Shown here: positions 9,778 to 20,463 of the stretch, piece after piece
Layout of the letters: every line of letters begins with the position of its first letter
How positions within the stretch are numbered: position 1 is the stretch's first letter
Assembly: GCA_011032825.1 (NCBI GenBank)
Contig: JAADJZ010000006.1
Coordinates: forward strand, 558,001-622,000
Origin: Massariosphaeria phaeospora
Lineage: Eukaryota; Ascomycota; Dothideomycetes; Pleosporales
DNA length: 64,000 bases
Direction of reading: 5' to 3'
The notes under the pieces: model-generated
The model's input: the letters and a program-made list of their open reading frames with translations, nothing else
What the model was told of the DNA's origin: nothing
Databases searched by the model: none
Program-made: the position numbers and the translations under genes

Positions 9778-10159
9778 AGGGCTCGAAAACTTGGCGTGGC
9801 TGTGCGACAATGGCAATGATGCGGTCGGATCTTCTCACTACAACTCTCTATGTGGATGGTGGGGCGTTATGAACTTCTTTGGCAAGTTAGGTTTCCTGCT
9901 TTCAAGCATGACAGCCTAGGGAATGTGAATCCGATGAAAATGCATATGGTCTGTGTACTTGTGTGACGCTACTGTGAAATGTTCTGCACATACTTAAAGA
10001 GTGTCGATGGAGAGTTCTTATGCCTCGTTGTGAGTTTCCTCTTTCGAATCTTGGACAACCTGTCGTCCAGATCCTCTGTTGCGGAACGCTCTAACGCGAT
10101 GCCATAACGTCATGTTCAAACAGTCTCGACATCCTGCGCCGTCTCCCCTGGCCATCCTC
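9778..10159. other. Convergent 3' region of RPL2 and APC4
   Basis: About 380 bp between two stop codons on opposite strands. No open frame of note; presumably both 3' UTRs. Confidence 0.6.
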
Positions 10160-12919
10160 TCATACTCCCAGCATCTCAACATCACTATCCTCACTGCTAC
10201 TACTTCCACTACCACTATCACTATCACTCCCCTCCCCATCGTCATCACCCTCCTTCTTCCCCTTCCCTTCCCTCTTCCCCCGAAAATCCAGATCCAGAAC
10301 CCGATAATGCTTCCGATCGCTCCCCAGTACCACGACGACCCTACGCCCTTTTCGCCCGTTGACAACAAGCTTCAGCGGCGTGAACCGGCCTTCAAACACG
10401 TGCTTCGTGTACGCCTGCAGGATTTCCGGGGTGATGGACACCGGGGTGCGGGTTGTAGTGGGGATGGCGGTGCCGGTAGGGAGGAATGTGGTCGATGTGG
10501 TGGAAGTGGGAATGGGGATATGGGGGACAAGCGAGGCGGATAGTGAGTGGGCGAGAGATATGGTGGTGGACGCAGAGGAGGGATTGGTGGATGTAGTGTA
10601 TGGTAGGGAGAGCAGGATATAGGTTTTCTCGCGATCTGGGTCCTTTTCTGGCGAGGCTGGTGGAGAGGCGGATGCGGAGGCGGACGAAGAGGCTGCTTGG
10701 AGCAGCACGAGCAGCGACTTGTCGTCTGCGAAGGCCGCGTCGAGGATTGAGGATGAAGCGGGGAAGGATAGCGTGGAGACGGCGTAGGTAGATAGAGCGC
10801 GGGAGAGCGGCGTGAATGGCGTGGTGTGTACGAGGGTGTGCAGGTGTAGGTGCGAGCGGGATGAAGGCGTCGTAGTGGCGATGTGGGTGGATATGTGGGA
10901 GGGCTGCGTGGGCTTGAGGAGCGTTAGTCCAGTTCGAAGAGGAGTTTCGGGTAGGGGTGCTAGAGCGTTAGAAGCAGACAGTGATAGGGGACTTTCCTCA
11001 AACACCATGCGCGCGTCCACGACGCCCCCCGCCCACGTATCCTCCAATACAATCCCCGCATCCATACTACTGTTCCCCTCCTGCCACACGCTGACTTGGC
11101 GCATCAGCCCCCGCACACCGCCCTCAAACCCGGTCACCACATGCTCCAGACACAGCGCCTCCTCTTTGAAGCGGGCGCCCTCCTTTAGCAGATCTACCGC
11201 TTTACGCGTATCCGCATAGCTGTGCAGCCCCGTAGCTTTCTGCTCGCTTGAGGGCTCCTCCTCGGGGCGCAGATAGGACGTCAGATCGCTCTTCGTGAGG
11301 GCGAACTGTATGTACTCGAGCACCAGGCCGATATCCACACCTGGGTCCCGCGCTTCCATTTCGAGACGGGACTGCGAGTCCGGCTCCGTGGCTTCGAAGT
11401 CGATGCAGAAGCGGAGCCATTTAGAGAACGCATGGAACTGGCGCTTCTCGTCGGTCGCGTAGAGCAGCGTCGTGTGTGCTAGCAGACGGATATTCTTGCT
11501 CGTTTCGAGAAGGGATGTAAAGTCTGAGATTGGGCAGCTGAAGATCCATTCTTGGTCGTGGTACTGTGCGAGGCCGCGTAGACGGGATAGCACGATGGAA
11601 CAGCGGTCGAGTGCGGGGAGTAGATTCTCGTGGAGTAGGGCGAGTAGCATGGTGAGCGAGGAGGTGACGGCGTGGTCCCAGCGCTTGTGGCCCTGCTCTG
11701 CGAGTTCGTCGACGAGCCATTCGTGTATTATAGGCGGGCAGTTGCCGGTACAGGCGATGTGGTACAGACTTTGGACGAGATTGTCCATGCCTTTCTCCTC
11801 TAGGGTTTCAGAGATGTTGCGCATGAATTTGGAGGGTAGGTCTTGAGATTGCTTCCAAAAAGTGCAGATGCGTTGGAGGGTCTGCTGGATGTATTGGAGG
11901 AGGTTTTGCAGTTGGGATGTCTTCGATGCGATGAGGTGGAGGTAGTTGCCGGCCGAGGGAATGAAACCGAGTGTAAGGGGGACGAAAGCAAGTTTCTTCC
12001 TGGAGTCTGGGGTGGCGGATTTTGTCTCGATAAGGAGGCCGTGGCTGCAACTGTACGGGTGACTTGTGTGCAGTATTGGCTTACTTTCTATGGCCCAGGC
12101 TGATGGTAGTTGCACGTTGACGGTCTCTAACGAATCGTATATAGACGGGTGCACGGTACCCTTGTCCGTACATCGTATGAACATGTCAACAGAGTTATGA
12201 TCTTTTGTATGGTGTGAATGCAGCAACGCATCCACTTGTGCCTGTGTAGCGAATGTCCCAGAGTCTACCTGAGGTGCGCGCATGAAGGGGAGCGCAGGTG
12301 CTGCTGGTATCGCAGGCAATTTCGGAAGCAGCATCTCAATATCCATCATGGCTAACTGGTCCGGAAGATCAGGCGCTATATCCAGAATCTGCAAATCTGG
12401 CTGCCGTTGCAAGAAGTCCTCAAGCGAGGTACCGTCCTTGAAAGCATCCCACTCCTCCGTAGTCGAAGCCCCAAAACCCGTGCCCGGCGAAGCTACATCG
12501 GTCTTCACTGTGCGCAGCCCGGTCCTTCTTTTGACAGCGTCGACATCGATGAAATTCAATCCCCAACCCATACATTGAATCCGAGGAGCCTCAGAACTAG
12601 TTATTGGTGGCGGTAAGTCTTTATGTATTACTTTACCAGTTTCGGAGGAAAGAATGTCAGTGAAGCCATCGCTCCAAGCCACGGCAATCGCTTGACCGTT
12701 GAACTCCCAACAGATGGCGTCAATCGTTTCATCCAAGCTCTTTCTCTTGAGACCAAATGCGCGTTGACCGTTGATTCTATAGACATCCAGGTTCTCCTCA
12801 TCCGTGACAAGCGCAATCAAGTCCATGGTCGGGCAATAGGAAATCAGATGCGGGTGAATGGGGTGCAACAGGATTTTCTCCGCCTGCAAAAGCAGCTTCG
12901 GCCCCGAAGAGTCGTCCAT
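10160..12919 (-). CDS. APC4: Anaphase-promoting complex subunit 4
   Basis: A single exon of 919 residues; ATG at 12919. The N terminus (KILLHPIHPHLISYCPTMDL, then DEENLDVYRING and AICWEFNGQAIAVAWSDG) is the first part of the Apc4 WD40 domain. Residues about 200-470 have the helical APC4 'long' domain layout (VQSLYHIACTGNCPPIIHEW, then ELAEQGHKRWD). The C terminus is low-complexity and acidic. Known role: scaffold of the APC/C ubiquitin ligase that connects Apc1/Apc5 and drives degradation of securin and cyclin B. Length is close to other fungal Apc4 proteins (about 750-950). No intron is needed, unusual here but acceptable. Its 5' end faces the 3' end of the NIPA gene. Confidence 0.9.
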   Translation of the reverse strand: MDDSSGPKLLLQAEKILLHPIHPHLISYCPTMDLIALVTDEENLDVYRINGQRAFGLKRKSLDETIDAICWEFNGQAIAVAWSDGFTDILSSETGKVIHKDLPPPITSSEAPRIQCMGWGLNFIDVDAVKRRTGLRTVKTDVASPGTGFGASTTEEWDAFKDGTSLEDFLQRQPDLQILDIAPDLPDQLAMMDIEMLLPKLPAIPAAPALPFMRAPQVDSGTFATQAQVDALLHSHHTKDHNSVDMFIRCTDKGTVHPSIYDSLETVNVQLPSAWAIESKPILHTSHPYSCSHGLLIETKSATPDSRKKLAFVPLTLGFIPSAGNYLHLIASKTSQLQNLLQYIQQTLQRICTFWKQSQDLPSKFMRNISETLEEKGMDNLVQSLYHIACTGNCPPIIHEWLVDELAEQGHKRWDHAVTSSLTMLLALLHENLLPALDRCSIVLSRLRGLAQYHDQEWIFSCPISDFTSLLETSKNIRLLAHTTLLYATDEKRQFHAFSKWLRFCIDFEATEPDSQSRLEMEARDPGVDIGLVLEYIQFALTKSDLTSYLRPEEEPSSEQKATGLHSYADTRKAVDLLKEGARFKEEALCLEHVVTGFEGGVRGLMRQVSVWQEGNSSMDAGIVLEDTWAGGVVDARMVFEESPLSLSASNALAPLPETPLRTGLTLLKPTQPSHISTHIATTTPSSRSHLHLHTLVHTTPFTPLSRALSTYAVSTLSFPASSSILDAAFADDKSLLVLLQAASSSASASASPPASPEKDPDREKTYILLSLPYTTSTNPSSASTTISLAHSLSASLVPHIPIPTSTTSTTFLPTGTAIPTTTRTPVSITPEILQAYTKHVFEGRFTPLKLVVNGRKGRRVVVVLGSDRKHYRVLDLDFRGKREGKGKKEGDDDGEGSDSDSGSGSSSSEDSDVEMLGV

Positions 12920-13663
12920 ATTGGCCTGGGTCCTGGTTCTGAAGGCCGTAAAGGCCGGTTGGTGGTATAACAGTTGCGTGTTTTGGAGTGGAGTGTGTTT
13001 GCAGGCGCGACCAAGCCTAATGCTGACTAGCGTCCTCGCGAGGTCACGTTGGTAGAAATAGCGGGGCCCCCAGGGGTATGTAAGACTATTGGGTATCTTG
13101 GTAGAAACTGGATGAAAATGAAGACTGGTCTACAGCCTTACACTTGCCCAACACCTGTTGGAAATATCTTGCATCCAAGCAGTGCAAATTTGGAGCAAGC
13201 CCCTCACTATCTCAAAAGGATGCTATCAACACCCCTACTCAACACGAGCATGACCCACATCCCAGTCCGGGTATGCCCATAAGAACAAAGTATACAAGTA
13301 CAGGCGCCTACCACCCGAAGGCGCGTACTCCCGTGAATAAGACTCTGCCCACAAGCCATAATATGCAAGATGATAACAGTCCAACGCCGCGGTGCCTGCT
13401 CGATCCAGATTGGTATCGATAATCACGCCCAATGCCAATGCAAAGCCTCCTCCGAACTCCTGCGAACCCCAAGGCCTTTAGAAGCCGTTGATTTGAAAGT
13501 CTCGACACCTGAAACCCAAACAATCGCCCATGCCACGTGCGGTGTTTGCTCCGTCTTTACCGTGGCCCGAATGTTCTATGTACAGACGCCTGTTTCTCCG
13601 TCCATAGCGTAGCGTCGTTTCTGTATAAAGGTCGATAGGCCGTAGAATGATAGCGCGTCGATC
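12920..13663. other. Intergenic, APC4 promoter and NIPA 3' flank
   Basis: Tandem arrangement: APC4 starts leftwards at 12919 and the NIPA gene ends at 13664. I see no gene or repeat in the 744 bp. Confidence 0.55.
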
Positions 13664-15312
13664 CTAGTCCTTTATATTCGTTCGAACTGTCTGTTTCTTC
13701 ACTCGCACGCTACCGCTGCCAGCCTGAGGATTCTTTGCCTGATTTTCCTCGTCGAAACTTGTCCTCTTCCCGCTAATATCACCTTCGTCCGAATCTTCAG
13801 CTAGATCTCCGAGTTCGATTTGATTCTCAACGTCGTAATCTTGCATAAGGGCTCCTCGATCTCCCATACTGTGTCGCACACTTCCTGTGCCACCGAGGAA
13901 TGGGCTTCTGAATCCATCCGAACTTCGCCGAAGCTGCATGCTCCTCCTTGTAGGAAACGCAGATATGCCATCTGTTGGTGGCGCGTCGGTGAAGTTGTTA
14001 CCCAACGCGTTGCGCCCGTCGGGATCGTCGCGCGACAGGTTGAGAAGGTAGACGCCCGAGAAAATGATGAGGAATCCACAGAGCAGGGAAATGGTGTTGA
14101 CCGCATCTGCAGTATTGAAGCCTTGGAACAAGAGGAAGGATGCGATTAAAGTGCAGGTGGTGAAGGTTACGTAGTATAGAGGGTTCACGCTGTGGTACGG
14201 TCAGACTGTAATTTGACAGGTGTATCTTTGTGTACATACATGTTCGTGGCATATTGGCTCAACGCCTTGTTCAAGTAGTTCATCTGCGTCAAGATACAAC
14301 CGACCACCACAATGATGAAGACGTAAGTTGAAGCGTGCGAGAATTGGTTGTTGCCGTTGAATGTCATCTTCAACGCAACTCCAAATGCTTTGATGGCCAT
14401 AATTGAGACGGAGCCCGTGGTGGAGCAGATGGAAAGGTATATCAGCGGGTTCTTGCGACCATGCTTCGGCGCGACTGTATAGATCATGTAGACGGAGAAG
14501 ACGCCGACGAATGCGCAGTAAAAGAGGAAGCCTAAACAGCCGTTAGTAGGATCCCAATTTTACCAATGCATGTATAGCTTACCGGGTTTGAGCGCATATC
14601 CCAAAATCACGTCCACGGAAGCGACATCCTCGTCTGGCGGCGCGTGCAGCACGATGATAATTGATCCGATCAGACAGATTGCGCACCCGATTTTCCCCAA
14701 CAGACCGAGATGTTCCTTCAAAAAGTATGATCCCAACACGGCGCTGTTCGTGTTAGCGGGGTTCACGGCGAATCGCGACTCGTGACCAAGTACCCACCTA
14801 ATGAGTACAGAAAGAGCTCCAAGCGGAGTCACCAGGATTGCCGGCGCAAACGCATATGCGGCGAAGTTGAAGATCTCTCCTAGCACCACTGCGGACAGTC
14901 AGCCCCACGCCCCACTAGACTTGGGCGGGATGCGCTCACTCGTTATGATACCAGCCCACCATATTGGGTTGCGTAGATATGCGAATCCATCTCCAGTGAA
15001 GCCGTCCTTCTCAGCGGAAGCGATGAGTCCCTTTACAACTACTAGTTAGCCACGTCGGTCGTGGAAGTATAGCTTGTGGGCCGGGCCGGGAAGACAGCGT
15101 GTACGATAGGCTACGGGTGACGAACCTTCTTCGTTATAACAAAACTTGATCCTGCAACGCGGATTAGCAGCTGCAAGCAGGTACAGATACTGACAACTTA
15201 CCAATTGCGAGCGATGAAGACACGGCCAGTAACAGGCCGATATATCTGTCCACTTGTGAGCGTCGAGTCCCGCGCGCAGACCCAGCGTAGCCAGAACATA
15301 CTTGTCTTCCAT
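13664..15312 (-). CDS. NIPA-family magnesium transporter
   Basis: Eight exons on the minus strand: 15302-15312, 15202-15245, 15126-15151, 14940-15030, 14798-14888, 14583-14743, 14240-14531 and 13664-14189. The sum is 1242 nt, giving 413 residues with every junction in phase. The protein begins [20 protein letters not shown] and has the family blocks [56 protein letters not shown] and [18 protein letters not shown]. About nine membrane helices are followed by a hydrophilic Ser/acidic tail of about 120 residues. Family knowledge: NIPA/DUF803 proteins are Mg2+ transporters of the plasma or endosomal membrane related to EamA permeases. Odd points: an 11-nt first coding exon and a 26-nt third exon. 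One donor is weak (GTTCGT at 15120-15125). Confidence 0.93.
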
Positions 15313-16970
15313 AACGCCGCCAGAGGTCCTCACAAGCCAGTATCGAATCCCGTCTACTCGGTGGTGTACGATGAGCACGTTGGCGGTTGCGTTTGAAGGT
15401 GGTTGGTGTGCACAGAGGCCGGGCTTGGTCGATTATCGATAGGGTCTGGCTCGCGAGACCGACGAGACTGCCGAGAAGTGCTGCGCAGATGCCAGTGATT
15501 ATTTGGAAACGTGGAGGACGAACGGCGGCGGCAACGGCGACGGCAGCAAGGCCAGACTGGGAGGGCGCAGAACCGTTCGCGTTTCACCAACCGCCTGGCA
15601 GAGACGGCCTCGGCCTGAACGTGTTTGGACGGGGCGGAACGAGTGTGGTGCGACGACGTAAGGGTGCGATGAGCGAGCGACGGGGGGCCGAGCCTGGAGC
15701 CGTGGTCTTCAGGTATCTGCGGTGCGCGAGCGAGAGGCAGTGTGAAGGGAGTGTCGCGAGCGGAACCTTCAGTGGGCTGTGGCGATGTTCCTTTGCGGGC
15801 GTCCAAGCGATTCTTGAGTTCGGCGCCCAGGATGATTGGGCTGCGCAGCGCAGGGGTTTCCGCAGGTATCGGGCTATCAGCCAGCCTCCTCCGTGCCCCG
15901 AGCCGCGATAGATACACGATCGACACCTAGATAGCTTGCCGCTTGCCGCATCGAGTCGCCGACCGCCTACTTTTGCGGGGGGGCCGCCAAGCTGAACCCG
16001 TACGCAGTGCGCACGACTGCAGACGTAGCCTCAAGTCAAGGAACCCAGGCATACTCGGGCCCTAGGTTTCTCCGAAAAATCTCATGAGATTGTGCTTCGC
16101 ACGGGCATTTTCTCCGAAAAGCTGCTACGCAGCCAGAGGGCCCGAGTAGCCTGACAGCAGGTGCTGCAGTCAGCTGTGCGGCTACATGCCACTTTGGGCG
16201 CAGCATCTATACTAAGCATCATCATCATTATTGTACATCACATCAATAATCTGACCTATTTCTAGCAACCGTCATGTAAGTATGCTGCCACTAGTGAAGC
16301 AATGCAGTCTCGTCGTTAGTTCACGCAAAGAGTATGTTCGAGGCAAATATTTTATGTGATTGTGGCTGAGCACGTCTGGCGACAGCAGCTGGGGATACAA
16401 GACAAGGGGCAAGTGTTTCGACACTTGTCCGCTCCGGCGAAGGAACAGAATGACGACGCACTACAAGACGCGGCCTCCATCCCGTTTTGACCACATTGTT
16501 CTCCGCAAGTCCGACACTCCGAACTGTGACCATTTTTGACATGCACTCTGCCTGCCCACTGTGTATTCCACGAACACCCAACGCCTGTTTCCCATGCTCC
16601 CTTGCCGACTTACTGGGTATAACCGCCGTGGGACAATTGTGAAAAGGTAGTCCGAAGTTCGAAGTTCGATATGTCCGGTGACGCCGTGGAAGTCGATTTT
16701 TGTGCCGGAAGAATCCCCCAACACCAAGCAACACCACCTCGAATCAACCAAGACAACCGAAATCAAATCCGTACCTCAAGAAAAGTGAAGACAACCATAA
16801 CACCGCCATACGCACGCTGATACCCCATTTCCCCGGTAAAGACATTGAAGATCAAGTGCATATCACATACCTTTGATGCAATTACTTACCAACTCGTCTG
16901 CTAAACATGCTGGCGAATCGACTGCGATATTTGCATAGAGTTAGGTTCGGGCGGAATGGCGTTAGCTCGT
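15313..16970. other. Intergenic, GC-rich part then a small inverted-repeat element
   Basis: 15.35-15.93 kb is GC-rich and open on both strands in several frames, with no recognisable protein; it is probably the NIPA leader and promoter. 16047-16152 is the inverted-repeat element. 16160-16970 shows nothing I can support. Confidence 0.5.
16047..16152. repeat. 106-bp inverted-repeat element with three internal hairpins
   Basis: The ends AGGCATACTCGGGCCCT (16047-16063) and AGGGCCCGAGTAGCCT (16137-16152) are inverted copies with one gap. Inside lie a perfect 14-bp palindrome AATCTCATGAGATT (16078-16091), GTGC-TTC-GCAC (16092-16102) and GCTGC-TAC-GCAGC (16121-16133). TTTCTCCGAAAA occurs twice (about 16067-16078 and 16109-16120). 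No open frame. It could be a MITE-like element or a structured RNA; no clear target-site duplication is seen. Confidence 0.6.
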
Positions 16971-17110
16971 TTAGGAATGGTAGACGGATACAATGAGGTC
17001 AGTCCTGCCCGGTTTACTCGAATCCATGATAGAGGCATGGCCATGGCCGGTGGTAAGAAAGTGACCAAGGAGAGCTGCTGGGAATATCTCTCCGCCAAAT
17101 CCAGATGCTC

Positions 17111-17335
17111 CCGGTTCGCCGGTCTCTGAATAATCGTCTTCGTAAGTCTCTGAATATTCGTCTTCGAGAGACTCGGCATATTCTTCTCCAGCAGTCTCTG
17201 CATATTCGTATTCGGCAGACACTGCATATTCGTCTTCGGTAGACACTAAAGATTCGTCTTCGGTAGACACTAAAGATTCGTCGTCGGCATTCACTGAAAA
17301 TTCGTCTTCAGCAGTCACCGAAGATGCTTCTCCGT
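17111..17335. repeat. 24-bp minisatellite, about nine units
   Basis: Consecutive 24-bp units of the type CGTCTTCGGTAGACACTAAA+GATT. Two adjacent units (about 17231-17278) are identical. On the minus strand each unit encodes an acidic octapeptide of the type DEYAVSAE or DESLVSTE, without stops. The stretch may be the coding repeat of an additional exon of the neighbouring acidic-protein gene. Confidence 0.75.
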
Positions 17336-17432
17336 TATATCCTGAAGGTTCCGTTTGGTGCCTAACTAGTTAGTACGCGATCGAAATGTGTTGCAATGTC
17401 CAAAAAAAAAGAGTCGGGCGGGGCGGGGTAGA

Positions 17433-19535
17433 CTACAGTCGTGGACGCTTCGGGTCTGAAAGTGGCATGTCAGCAAGGAACTCGTAATGAATAGTATGAT
17501 AGTACGTACCAGTAGGGTCGAGATCATCAGCAGCTCCGTAGTTGACATCTCCAATGGGCCTCTTCTGGCCTTGAGAAGATGCTAAATCTTCAAGGCTACG
17601 ACTAGAACCTGCAGTTGGAGTTGCATACGGAGACATAGATGAACCGAAATTCTGCTTTACGAGAACGTCCTGGACTTCATCGTCGTCGTAGTCGATCTCA
17701 TCTAGATCCTTCGTATCATGGGTCGACTTCTGCATGGCCATAATAGATTTTTCATTGGTGAGTTCATCATTGTTGGTAAGCTCGAGAGAACCATCTACGT
17801 CGGCAAAGAGATCGTCCTCGATGAGCAAGTTGGTATCCGCCGACAAGACTGCAGAGGTGAGATCACCTGTCAGTGTAAGGTCTAAATCCAGTTCTGAGGC
17901 GGATTCGGCCTCCTCATTGGCGTCCTTGTTTGTAGGATTTGACTCGAAGTTAACGTTATCACCTTGGATCGTGGACGGATATGAAGACACGTTACTGGAA
18001 GATCCCGGACCGTTGTGGGGCTTCAGAGTTGGCTCGTCGTCGTCATAGTCGATCAAATCTTCTTCCTCATTCACAACACCCTGGGACTGGGCATTATCGC
18101 CGATGGGACCGATAGGAGTTGACTCAATGCCGTGCTCGTGTTCTTCAGAGTGACCACCATCATAAAGTTCCTCATGGTTGCCCTCCTCACCATTATACGT
18201 CTCGTGTTCTAATTGGGGCTGCTGATCTCCTTCATACCCCTGCTCTTCCGGTTCAGGCGAGTAGGCAGGAAACACTGTCTCTCCGGCGGCTATTGAGGCG
18301 TTGATACGTTCAAAGCCAAAACCATTATCAGCAGCTTTCGTCAGCACCGAAAACAAAGTTGAGAAGAAAGGCCGAGAAAGGAGTGTAAGATAAAACGATT
18401 CAGGCTCCTTGACTCCGTCTTGTGCGTGAAGCCTAACGTAGCATTCCACCAACTTTTTAAGGGGGAGGATTGCACATTCGATGCTGTCATCATATAGCTG
18501 GATCCCATGATAATTATCGCATCGGAGGCCTATCGATGTTTCCTCCGAAACGTCAGCACCAAGCCAGGCTCTAATTTTCCGGAATATTTCATATAATGAA
18601 ACATCACCATGCGCTTCGTCATCAATGATCCATTCGTCGTTAGTGTTGGTAAGCTGGCGCGGTTTGAACAACCAATATTCGCGACCTCCATAGTTGAGGG
18701 TTATAGGATAAAGTGGAACGCTGGTCACAACTTTTCCGTACTCGGCATCTTCCTCATCGGCTGAGACACCTTCTTGAACTTGGTCATAGCGGACTTCGTC
18801 ATCTGCACCAACAGCGTCGACGTGAGTAGGGTCTTTCTCGACCTCATCGTCTGAGTGGTCGATGAGATCTTCCTCCGATGACTGAGCGAGATTCGGACGA
18901 GACTCTTGGGCGACTTCGCCCTGTACCTCCTCATTTGAATAGTCGATGACAGGTTCTTGGGGCGTAGGGACACCGCTGTAAACAGACTCTTGAGCGACTT
19001 CTCCCTCTACCTCCTCATCTGAGTAGTCGATGAGATCTTCCTCCGATGACTGAGCAGGATTCGGACGAGAGTCTTGGGCGACTTCGACTTCTGCATCCTC
19101 ATTTGAGTAGTCGATGGGCGTGTGGACATCGCTGTGAACAGACTCTTGAGCGACCTCTCCCTCTACCTCCTCGTCCGAGTAGTCAATAAGGGGTTCCTCA
19201 ATGAGAGGCTCCTGGGGTGACTCAATACGACTCTTACCAGACTCTTGAACAAGCTTTTCCTCTACCTCGTCGTCTGAGTAATCGATGTAATCATCATCGC
19301 GGTTAAGAGACATGCCTTGGTCGCCATGTGCTTGTGCAGCGAGGTCAGGTTCCTGGGGTTGCTGTACAGACGACTGAAAGATTCCGTCGAAGAAATCGAC
19401 ATCTTCGCCGTCCGTCATTGTCTCATCATCGCGCTGTGGGCCCCTCGAAGAAGCGGCGTCACCGTCGAAATCGTCCATTGCGATGTCGGGCGCAGTCAAG
19501 CGGAAGTCAGCAACCGATCGTGCAGTTGCCGCCAT
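17433..19535 (-). CDS. Acidic repeat protein with a conserved central domain, function unknown
   Basis: Exons are 17510-19535 and 17433-17455, giving 682 residues. The 54-nt intron (donor GTACGT, branch GCTGAC, acceptor TTTCAG) is a multiple of three and open, so an unspliced reading also stays in frame. Start ATG at 19535. Residues about 80-260 are acidic imperfect repeats of the type IDYSDEEVEGEVAQES. Residues about 274-424 look globular (YPITLNYGGREYWLFKP ... LPLKKLVECYVRLHA ... LLSRPFFSTLFSVL). The tail is acidic again and ends in a basic patch PKRPRL that could be a nuclear signal. I do not recognise the central domain; nuclear location is inference. A further 3' exon is possible (see findings). 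It shares a 0.9-kb divergent region with RET2. Confidence 0.8.
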   Translation of the reverse strand: MAATARSVADFRLTAPDIAMDDFDGDAASSRGPQRDDETMTDGEDVDFFDGIFQSSVQQPQEPDLAAQAHGDQGMSLNRDDDYIDYSDDEVEEKLVQESGKSRIESPQEPLIEEPLIDYSDEEVEGEVAQESVHSDVHTPIDYSNEDAEVEVAQDSRPNPAQSSEEDLIDYSDEEVEGEVAQESVYSGVPTPQEPVIDYSNEEVQGEVAQESRPNLAQSSEEDLIDHSDDEVEKDPTHVDAVGADDEVRYDQVQEGVSADEEDAEYGKVVTSVPLYPITLNYGGREYWLFKPRQLTNTNDEWIIDDEAHGDVSLYEIFRKIRAWLGADVSEETSIGLRCDNYHGIQLYDDSIECAILPLKKLVECYVRLHAQDGVKEPESFYLTLLSRPFFSTLFSVLTKAADNGFGFERINASIAAGETVFPAYSPEPEEQGYEGDQQPQLEHETYNGEEGNHEELYDGGHSEEHEHGIESTPIGPIGDNAQSQGVVNEEEDLIDYDDDEPTLKPHNGPGSSSNVSSYPSTIQGDNVNFESNPTNKDANEEAESASELDLDLTLTGDLTSAVLSADTNLLIEDDLFADVDGSLELTNNDELTNEKSIMAMQKSTHDTKDLDEIDYDDDEVQDVLVKQNFGSSMSPYATPTAGSSRSLEDLASSQGQKRPIGDVNYGAADDLDPTGTYYHTIHYEFLADMPLSDPKRPRL

Positions 19536-20463
19536 AGTTCTGTCTGTTTATCGGAACTTTTTGGGTCGGTAGCGAAAGTTGGGTGCCCACGCCGTGACGA
19601 AAGCGCAGGTTGGACGCGTCGCGACTGGCAGGTTGCGGATAGGCGGGGATGAGTGCGAGTCGCGAAGCTACACAGATGCGACGGTTGCAGCCACGAACAC
19701 GCGGTGTAAGATATTGGAGGTTAGCAACGCATCAGACAGCGTACAAGGGTGGTGGAGAGTTGGAGGTATGTCTGCAGAAGTCGAGGGTCGAGGGCAGGTA
19801 CAAAGAGGTCGCGCCAAGAGCGCTGTGGCAACGCAAGCAGAAGGGCAGCCTGTGCGAGCGCAGTTGTAGAGAGCGAACCTGGGAAGCCGGGATTGGGGTC
19901 GAAGCAGCGTGAGACAGCAAAACTGGGAGAGACGGGAGAGACGGGAGAGACGCAGCGCGTACGCAGCGCCGATGGTTGCGGGGTGGGGAGGTGCGTGGGA
20001 AAACAGTCGACGAGGTGAGCGAGGGCGAGGTTGAGGAGGCCAAGGGCGCGGGCGGGCGACGCTGGACTACGCTTGGCCGCGCTGGGGCTAGCGCCGACCT
20101 CGGGGGCCAGGCAGACGCTGGCACGTGACAGGCAACTGGCCACTTGGGATCTTCACTGCGGAACTGGACGCTGTGAATGCGGATTCATCATTCGGGCATG
20201 CACTCCCAGCTACTTGGACTTTTCTGTGGTTTCTCGCCTGCAATCCCTCTCGCGTCCCGTCGTCTTCCAGCAATCGCAGCAGCTCAAGGCGTCTGAGCGC
20301 CGGACGTGTGGTTCGCACCCGGGCAGGCCAATTTACTTCGTGGTCAACATCCCCTCCATCCCCGAAGACATCTGAGCAGCGACGCCACGGTCTTGCCCAC
20401 GTTCCGACATCCGATACCCGCCTTGAGATTCCACACATTCCACTCAATTGGGACACTATCATA
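19536..20463. other. Divergent intergenic region between the acidic-protein gene and RET2
   Basis: 928 bp that presumably hold both promoters. GC-rich and open in several frames without protein character. It contains a short GGGAGAGAC tandem run at about 19928-19952. No further element that I can support. Confidence 0.55.

Noticed and set aside
15354..15926. Long open frames on both strands (190 and 174 codons) upstream of the NIPA gene
   Set aside because: GC-rich DNA with few stops; the two frames mirror each other, show Arg/Pro/Ser-rich random text and no splice link to the NIPA start.
16321..16737. 138-codon minus-strand frame
   Set aside because: No ATG context, no domain, and competing frames over the same bases; not supported.
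18725..18973. Minus-strand frame rich in Ser/Thr/Arg inside the acidic-protein gene
   Set aside because: A shadow of the repetitive acidic coding sequence in another frame.
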